From a virus: a DNA stretch of 38,351 bases. The position numbers and the translations under genes are program-made. The DNA lies in IMG/VR virus record IMGVR_UViG_3300032073_000077, positions 1-38,351 of that record; one strand, 5' to 3'. The notes below the pieces were generated by a model, which saw only the letters and a program-made list of their open reading frames with translations, searched no databases and had not been told where the DNA came from. Position 1 is the first letter of the stretch, and each line of letters starts with the position of its first letter. Below, one piece after another: positions 32,626-38,351 of the stretch.

Positions 32626-35600
32626 ATGGCTAAACGTTATACAACAGCGGAGCTTCAAAAAATTAAATTAGATCAGGAGAATCAATTAAATTTTGATGCT
32701 GCTAATCCGATATTAGAATCTGCGGATAATATTATGTCTGGTAATTTACCTTCAGAAACGGTAGGCAGTAATACGCCTATCGAATCTATTGCAAACACAT
32801 CAGTAGTAACAGGGAGACCCTCTCCTTCTACTATAGGTGGACCAACTCCAGATATAGGTTCTCCAGCTAGAGGGCTAGGGGTTGTTCCAACACAAGCTGA
32901 TTACGAAGATCAAGCACAGGCAGGTGATCTTGCTATTAACGTTGATGCTGCAGATCCTTTTGCAGTAGTATCACCTACTTTAGCTACACCAGAAGAATCT
33001 AAGGGGTTGTTACAATCAACAGTTAGTAGAGGGGCTATTAATAGAGAAAACTTTAAAGAAGAAAATCTTAAAGCCATACCTGAATTAATTAATTTACAAC
33101 AACAACTAACTAATGATGAATTAAAATATGGTAATAGGGAAGCAGAGTATATCGCTAAATTATTTGAAGCAACTTCTAAAGCAACTACTGATGCCACTAA
33201 TATATTTGATTCTGACTCATTAGCAATAACTAATGAACAAAAAACTCAGGCATTTGGTAATGCTCAAAATTATTTAAACGAAAATGCTGATGAAGTAAAC
33301 TATATAATAAGAAGTGTAGACTTATTAAATATGTCTGAAGATTCTAGTGATATTAATTCACCACTTAAAAAAGATCTCGGTCCAATCATAGCAGCTGCAG
33401 CTATATTAGAAACTGCTCAAATACTAAGTGATCAAGCTGCAGAAGTAGACGATCAGGATTCTGAGAAAAGACATTCTAACGATATGTCGAAGGAAGTTAT
33501 CGGTCCAAGGGTCGGAGCTAAAATTGAACAAATGATTTTTGGTTCTAAAGACTTAGATACACCTAATAGGTCAGGATTACCTAGAGATTATGGATATGTA
33601 TCGAGATTAACTGGACAACAACGAAGTCTTTTAGGTCAAATATCAATGGATGCTATGGCAAGGAGTCCTTTATTTGATTTCCTTACAGAAGAAGAAGTGA
33701 TTGATATTAATACTGGAAAACCTAAGACCATATATAACACTACAAGACTGCAATATTATAATTTAAATAGGGTTGTTAATGCTGTTAGGGATATGTTAGG
33801 AGAAAGTGGTCCTCAAAAACCTGTCAGACATAGTAAGAAAGGTAAAGGAAGGCTAGCTCCTATGAGTGAGAAGGGAGCTTATAAAACCTCTAAGATGACT
33901 AAGAATGTATCTAAGAGTGAAGCAGTAGAGGAAATGGATACTGCTCGTCATAAAGCAGACAATATAGTACATACTGTACCTCCTCAAATACCTATAATAT
34001 ATGCTGGATTTCTTAATGCTGGATTAGATGCCGCAGCTCTTCAAAAGAACGGTACTGATTTAACATCGAGTGCAGCAGCTAAATATACTAAGCAAGACTA
34101 CGAATACTACCAAGATAAGGTTCAAGACTATCTCGAAGATTACCTATTAAAAGAAGAAAAGCTTGGATTAAAAGTAGAAGATCTTAAAACATATGATCCA
34201 CTTACAGGAGCACCAGCCACTACCTTCATGAGAGCCGCAGAATTAAAAGCTGATGGCGTAGTTGCTCGACATAAAGAACGCTGGGAGCGTAGAATAAGTG
34301 AAGGCTTTGACAATATAGGTAAGCCAATATACTTTGATAATAGATCAATTTCTTTTGGTATGAGAATGTTTGGTTCACAGGATGAATTAAACTATTGGCA
34401 AGATAAAATAGCGAGGGGCTTATTACATCCAGCCTTCCCTACAATATTTAAGAAGACTGGAGAAGCAAAGAATTTAACAGGTCAAGTAGATATGCTTGGA
34501 ACACCTTTAAATGTAAATGATTATTACTCCTCAGTAATAGATAGTGCTATAGAGAAATCAAAAAATAATTTAGAATACGATAAATTTACTGATGAAGAAA
34601 ACTATCATCGTATAATGGCAAGAACTCTCGTTCCAGATGCTGATAAATATATCTTTGAAAACTATGCAGATGTTCTTCAAGTATACAAAGAAATGTATAC
34701 AGAGCTTGTGTCTCTCGGTCAACAAATCAATGAATTTAAAGATTCTCAAAAAGAAAAGGTAGCTACACCTGAGGCGATTGATCTCAGTGCTCGAAATCCT
34801 AATGCAATAGACAGAATGCCTATCAGTGCTTCTCTTAATGAGTACTTAGAAAAAATAGGTAAGGATGAATTCTATTACGCATTAAACAACCTACCTGATT
34901 TAGCTTTGTATGATGCTAAAGGTGTTGATCAAGACTTTGCAACTAAAGTAAAAGCAGGTGCTGATGGAGTAGCTAACGGTGCTACTATTCTAGGTTACCA
35001 ACTAGGAATAGAAGAAATAATAACAAGAGGAGGCATACTCCTTAATGGTAGAGAAACTATCGAAGAAGACCTAAGAGATTATGTGTTCAATAAGATGGCT
35101 CAACTCCCTGAAATAAAAGCAGATAATGGAGACCCTGATCAATGGGATCTTTCATTCAGAGCAATGGCAGCTGATAACAAAAAGAAAGACCTAATGAAAA
35201 GCCCAGTCATGACTACTATGTATGGTCTTGAAGCTGATTTTCAAAAAGGTGCAGCTGAACAATTTGTTAAGAAGAATCCTAAATACTTTAAACATCTTGA
35301 TGAGACTAATCCAACTAAAATAATCGAAGGCTTAAGAAATTATATGGCTGACGGATTAAAACTTGGATTGGGTCCAGCACTAGATCATGCAAATTTAGCT
35401 AAACGTATTGGTCGTCTTTTCGTATTGGCAGATGAACCTGCAATAATGCGTGGACCAAAACTAGGCGAAACAGATTCTAGTCGCTTTCCTCTAGTTGCTA
35501 CAGGTGTTAAATCATTAGTTACTAGTGATGACACATATATGCTAGGTACAGGAGCAACACCTGAAGGTCAAGACATAGCAACTACTCGAATCAAGACTAC

Positions 35601-36369
35601 TAAAGCAGTAGCTGATGTCGTAGAACCTAAAGCATCAAAGCTAATAGGTGCTGGCGGACAAAGGAGTAAGCCAGGAAAAGGCAGTGGAACTATGGATAAG
35701 ATACCAGTTGCATCTACAACAGCTCAAGATGCTGCAGTTATTATTAAGTATCTTAATGGAGAACTAGAGCCTGACGAATTCTTTATGCAAATTTATGATG
35801 GTGTTATTGGTGATGTTAAATCTTTCTTCAAGATGACTGAAGCAATCAATAGAATCTTTTTAGATGTGGTTCAAAATTATAAATTACTAGAAGAAGAACA
35901 GCGAATGGTTGTTAATCTTAAAGAGAAGTTTAAAGCAGAAGCGAAAAGCAATCCTGATGGGATAAAAGATTTAAGTCCAACAGGAAGATATGCATATCTG
36001 GGTGAATTTCTATCAAATGGTTATATGAGAAATGAAACTCTTAAAAAAGATTTACCGTTTAGAACTTCAGATAGTAGAATTGCTAATCTAGATAACACTA
36101 AGGCTAGTCCAGAAGATACTCGACATAAAGCAAATCATCGAAGATTACAAGCAGTTAAAGCAGACATTAAAAATATAGCAGATAAGTTAAATTATAACAA
36201 CAGATACGCTGCTACTAAACAACTAACCAATGTGGAATTTAGTAAACTCTTTAATGAACTAATAACTGCACTCGGTACTTTATCTGAGTTAGATAAAAGA
36301 GTAATTGAAGCTAAAGTAAAACAAAAGAAAATTGCAGATAAAATTAGAAAGACTATGCAATATAAATAA
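32626..36369 (+). CDS. Putative virion RNA polymerase (N4 vRNAP-like single-subunit RNAP)
   Basis: This 1247-residue protein lies at the end of the ejection block. Residues 1 to about 540 are low-complexity then helical, with no assignable family. From about 566 it follows the order of single-subunit RNA polymerases: 'YFDNRSISFGMRMFG' with R573 resembles the D-x-R-G-R region, although the T7 R425 position is Ile. Motif A has D780 (GADGVANGATI). Motif B has K858 and Y866 eight residues apart (MKSPVMTTMYG, cf. T7 K631/Y639). 'STTAQDAAVI' resembles the HSxDxxH segment. Motif C has D1058 (MQIYDGVIGD, cf. T7 HDSFG D812). It is probably packaged and ejected to transcribe early genes. No sequence search has been made. 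Confidence 0.72.
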   Translation: MAKRYTTAELQKIKLDQENQLNFDAANPILESADNIMSGNLPSETVGSNTPIESIANTSVVTGRPSPSTIGGPTPDIGSPARGLGVVPTQADYEDQAQAGDLAINVDAADPFAVVSPTLATPEESKGLLQSTVSRGAINRENFKEENLKAIPELINLQQQLTNDELKYGNREAEYIAKLFEATSKATTDATNIFDSDSLAITNEQKTQAFGNAQNYLNENADEVNYIIRSVDLLNMSEDSSDINSPLKKDLGPIIAAAAILETAQILSDQAAEVDDQDSEKRHSNDMSKEVIGPRVGAKIEQMIFGSKDLDTPNRSGLPRDYGYVSRLTGQQRSLLGQISMDAMARSPLFDFLTEEEVIDINTGKPKTIYNTTRLQYYNLNRVVNAVRDMLGESGPQKPVRHSKKGKGRLAPMSEKGAYKTSKMTKNVSKSEAVEEMDTARHKADNIVHTVPPQIPIIYAGFLNAGLDAAALQKNGTDLTSSAAAKYTKQDYEYYQDKVQDYLEDYLLKEEKLGLKVEDLKTYDPLTGAPATTFMRAAELKADGVVARHKERWERRISEGFDNIGKPIYFDNRSISFGMRMFGSQDELNYWQDKIARGLLHPAFPTIFKKTGEAKNLTGQVDMLGTPLNVNDYYSSVIDSAIEKSKNNLEYDKFTDEENYHRIMARTLVPDADKYIFENYADVLQVYKEMYTELVSLGQQINEFKDSQKEKVATPEAIDLSARNPNAIDRMPISASLNEYLEKIGKDEFYYALNNLPDLALYDAKGVDQDFATKVKAGADGVANGATILGYQLGIEEIITRGGILLNGRETIEEDLRDYVFNKMAQLPEIKADNGDPDQWDLSFRAMAADNKKKDLMKSPVMTTMYGLEADFQKGAAEQFVKKNPKYFKHLDETNPTKIIEGLRNYMADGLKLGLGPALDHANLAKRIGRLFVLADEPAIMRGPKLGETDSSRFPLVATGVKSLVTSDDTYMLGTGATPEGQDIATTRIKTTKAVADVVEPKASKLIGAGGQRSKPGKGSGTMDKIPVASTTAQDAAVIIKYLNGELEPDEFFMQIYDGVIGDVKSFFKMTEAINRIFLDVVQNYKLLEEEQRMVVNLKEKFKAEAKSNPDGIKDLSPTGRYAYLGEFLSNGYMRNETLKKDLPFRTSDSRIANLDNTKASPEDTRHKANHRRLQAVKADIKNIADKLNYNNRYAATKQLTNVEFSKLFNELITALGTLSELDKRVIEAKVKQKKIADKIRKTMQYK

Positions 36370-36371
36370 AC

Positions 36372-36420
36372 ATACCCCACAGGGAATCCTTATGGAAACC
36401 TTGTGGGGTATCTTTATTTT
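36372..36420. terminator. Bidirectional terminator between convergent operons
   Basis: ATACCCCACAGG (36372-36383) pairs with CCTTGTGGGGTAT (36399-36411) with one bulge. TCTTTATTTT follows on the plus strand. On the minus strand the stem is followed by GTTTATTTAT. It lies between the rightward structural block and the leftward RNA polymerase block and can stop transcription from both sides. Confidence 0.8.
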
Positions 36421-36670
36421 AAAATGTTAATCCATTGGCTTTTGCAGCTTGAATTGCTAAGCTCTTTCTTCTATCTGCTTTCCTCTTAGCCTCCGTTTCA
36501 GTAAAGCCTTGCTCCATGTAACCTTCAACATTCATCGCATGTACTCTATCTAACATAAATCTATTTATATTATCGTTACCTAAATCGGTAATGCTAGCTC
36601 CAAACTCTGCAAAGTCTGCATCTTTAATTTCAGTCCAGCCTGCCTGAGCTAACCAATTTTTATCTGCCAT
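36419..36670 (-). CDS. Small helical hypothetical protein, downstream of RNA polymerase
   Basis: This 83-residue protein has an acidic and amphipathic N-terminal half (AGWTEIKDADFAEFGASITD) and a basic C-terminal helix (TEAKRKADRRKSLAIQAAKA). It is preceded by a TAGGAG ribosome binding site in the 12-base gap after the polymerase gene, so the two form one leftward operon. No family is recognised. A DNA- or polymerase-binding early regulator is conceivable, but nothing in the sequence proves this. The stop codon lies against the shared terminator. Confidence 0.65.
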   Translation of the reverse strand: MADKNWLAQAGWTEIKDADFAEFGASITDLGNDNINRFMLDRVHAMNVEGYMEQGFTETEAKRKADRRKSLAIQAAKANGLTF

Positions 36671-36682
36671 ATTAATCTCCTA

Positions 36683-38351
36683 TTAACAGAAGAAGTAATC
36701 TGATTGAACTACTTCTTTAATATTTAAAGCACCGATAGTCGGTTGCTCACCTTCATAGCCTCTTCCAAATGGAATTGAGTCATAGAAGTTTTCTTTATCG
36801 TATAGCTTAACGAACTTATCTCGTGCCTCTATCATAAGGTCTTCTACCTTAGTGGCATGAGCACTAAATGAGTCATGTACTGCTCCGAAGTCACCATCCC
36901 AATCGGCTACTACAAGAGCCATATGAGCTGCATCAGAGCTATGAACAAAGTTAGGACTGATACCACACATAAACCCTCGTCTATCTGGTATATCTGTCTT
37001 CTCTCGTATCACATGCTTGAATCTCAGTTCACCTTCTGGTGTATTGAATCCGTAACAGTCTACCTTTGCAGGTCTAGTACGATAACATTCGTATATCACT
37101 GGAAAACCTGACTCGGATTCCCATTGTATACCACGACCTCTATCAGTACCATAAGTTGCTAACCAATTAGAGATTTCTTTATCAGCTAATCGTTGCAGAT
37201 ATCTCATAGTATCTAATGGACCTGGACAGACCTCTTGTATAGCTCTTATTACTTGATTACTAAGCTCATCACAATCCCAAGTATTGATATTGTAATCTTT
37301 AGTATAACCAAACTGATAACAGTCACTATACATAGACTCTGACATTTTCTTCTGACCACAGCTGTAAGCCCTAGTCATAGCCCCTCTCTTAGCTATCCCT
37401 TTCCTGATATGCTTCATAGGCATCTGCCTTTCTTCAAACCATTCAGGCATCCTCTCGCATAATCTCTTTGCCACTTGAACATAGAAATCATTGGGTACAT
37501 CTTCAGAGGTTAATCCTACTAGTCTACCTGTAAGGGAGTCTTTAGACATAGCACCTAAGTGTTGCCAACCATTATTAGCACCATCAATAGGTATCGGTAG
37601 CTGAGTATAGAACTCTCCTTTACTCTGGGAGTACTTATACCACTCGATACAACAAGCCATGAATGCTATTCGTTTCTCTGCTTCTTCTGCAAAGATCCTC
37701 ATCTCACCCATCTCAATTATCGTATCAATATTCTCTTGAGTCCATCTAGCTCTATCATCTAGTGTCATCTTATCTACAGATATAGTATCAAGTTCTTCTT
37801 CCTGTAATATCTTCTTATAGTCTGAAGATGCCCAGTTAGGTATCTGATCTATACTGTATGACTGATTAAATGAACAAGCAGTATGTACTGCCAACCAGAA
37901 GTTAGCTGTCTCATCAAAGAGTTTTCCTTTGGCAAAGAGTAACTGACTACGAGCTATATCTGCTCCTTGAAAGTTAAAGAACGGTTCACTATAATATAGT
38001 CTACCTCTATAGTCTGCATCTAAGTAGAAGCTAAACTCTTTGTCTAACCACTTATCAGCTGCTGCCATAACCTCTTTGACTTCTCTATTCTTTGACGCTT
38101 GGCGTTGATATAGCTTAGCGTTCTCATTCTTATCCTCACCATCAAAGGTATCGTTGCTAATAAACGTATCCCAATTCTCTAGGATAGCCTTATGTACATC
38201 AGGGTTTACAGTAAACCTAGTTGCCTGTAACTTATCGATTGCCTTTACAAATGGCTTATCGAGATACTTAAAGAACTTATGCTCTTTAGATTTATCCCAA
38301 GTCTTTATAACTGACTTCCCATTATTTTGGAATAGGCTCTTTATAGGAGGT
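36683..38351 (-). CDS. T7-like single-subunit RNA polymerase (5' end beyond window)
   Basis: About 555 codons are visible. The frame stays open from the ATG at 38068 to the window edge (PPIKSLFQNNGKSVIKTWD, AIDKLQATRFTVNPDVHKAI), so that Met is internal and the N-terminal promoter-binding domain lies outside. Landmarks match T7 RNA polymerase: 'DADYRGRLYYSEPFFNFQG' (D-x-R-G-R), motif A 'IPIDGANNGWQHLGAM', motif B 'RKGIAKRGAMTRAYSCG' (Lys and Tyr eight apart), 'NFVHSSDAAHM', and motif C 'GAVHDSFSAHA' near 36870. The terminus is hydrophobic-aromatic (SDYFFC), like the Phe-Ala-Phe-Ala foot of T7. It should transcribe the middle and late genes. Its leftward direction is opposite to the structural genes, unlike T7. 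Confidence 0.95.
   Translation of the reverse strand, partial: PPIKSLFQNNGKSVIKTWDKSKEHKFFKYLDKPFVKAIDKLQATRFTVNPDVHKAILENWDTFISNDTFDGEDKNENAKLYQRQASKNREVKEVMAAADKWLDKEFSFYLDADYRGRLYYSEPFFNFQGADIARSQLLFAKGKLFDETANFWLAVHTACSFNQSYSIDQIPNWASSDYKKILQEEELDTISVDKMTLDDRARWTQENIDTIIEMGEMRIFAEEAEKRIAFMACCIEWYKYSQSKGEFYTQLPIPIDGANNGWQHLGAMSKDSLTGRLVGLTSEDVPNDFYVQVAKRLCERMPEWFEERQMPMKHIRKGIAKRGAMTRAYSCGQKKMSESMYSDCYQFGYTKDYNINTWDCDELSNQVIRAIQEVCPGPLDTMRYLQRLADKEISNWLATYGTDRGRGIQWESESGFPVIYECYRTRPAKVDCYGFNTPEGELRFKHVIREKTDIPDRRGFMCGISPNFVHSSDAAHMALVVADWDGDFGAVHDSFSAHATKVEDLMIEARDKFVKLYDKENFYDSIPFGRGYEGEQPTIGALNIKEVVQSDYFFC

Noticed and set aside
1-38351. tRNA genes, CRISPR arrays, insertion sequences, integrase or att sites, diversity-generating retroelement
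   Set aside because: I saw no cloverleaf, spaced repeats, transposase or integrase, reverse transcriptase or template/variable repeat pair. The fibre variety is explained by paralogues.

Overview
The window is one side of the genome of an AT-rich, tailed, short-tail (podovirus-type) double-stranded DNA phage. The gene families (DUF5309/SU10-type capsid protein, short-tail adaptor and nozzle, ejection proteins, many C1q-like and jelly-roll fibre proteins, 3TM holin, class II ribonucleotide reductase, single-subunit RNA polymerase) resemble those of marine podoviruses of alphaproteobacteria (SAR11/SAR116/roseophage-type). That host guess is an inference from gene content and low GC. No portal, terminase or DNA polymerase is visible, so both ends of the window lie inside a larger genome.

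Layout. 1-3722: head genes (small ORF, acidic scaffold, major capsid protein followed by a terminator, a basic protein and two small proteins). 3732-6139: tail adaptor with an inserted beta-rich domain, then an Ala/Thr/Ser-repeat fibre. 6149-13602: a dense array of short tail-fibre/receptor-binding genes, several of them paralogues, including an S74-autochaperoned fibre. 13602-16200: lysis region made of membrane microproteins, a lipoprotein, a 3TM holin and a GH24 lysozyme with an E-8aa-C-5aa-T triad. 16254-18002: class II (B12-dependent) ribonucleotide reductase. 18025-22281: nozzle-like protein carrying about 700 residues of inserted beta domains. 22281-36369: a coiled-coil microprotein, a GNAT-like protein and internal virion proteins. 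36419-38351: leftward genes, a small helical protein and a T7-type RNA polymerase that runs off the right edge. A probable bidirectional terminator lies between the two convergent blocks.

The most interesting part is the ejection-protein block. The 826-residue protein has a lytic transglycosylase domain. The 1488-residue protein begins with a staphylococcal-nuclease-like domain that keeps the catalytic Arg/Glu/Arg set. The 1247-residue protein has recognisable motifs A, B and C of single-subunit RNA polymerases (D780, K858/Y866, D1058), which points to an N4-style virion RNA polymerase. If correct, this phage may deliver a wall-cutting enzyme, a nuclease-like domain and an RNA polymerase with its DNA, and it also encodes a second, ordinary T7-like RNA polymerase made after infection.

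Genes are tightly packed. Many junctions are TAATG overlaps or stop codons fused to the Shine-Dalgarno (TAGGAG). Several microgenes under 60 codons (9953, 14766, 14942, 15471, 15641, 22281) fill the remaining gaps. The only gene-free stretches are short (under 90 bases), and the main ones hold hairpins or a shared near-palindromic motif.
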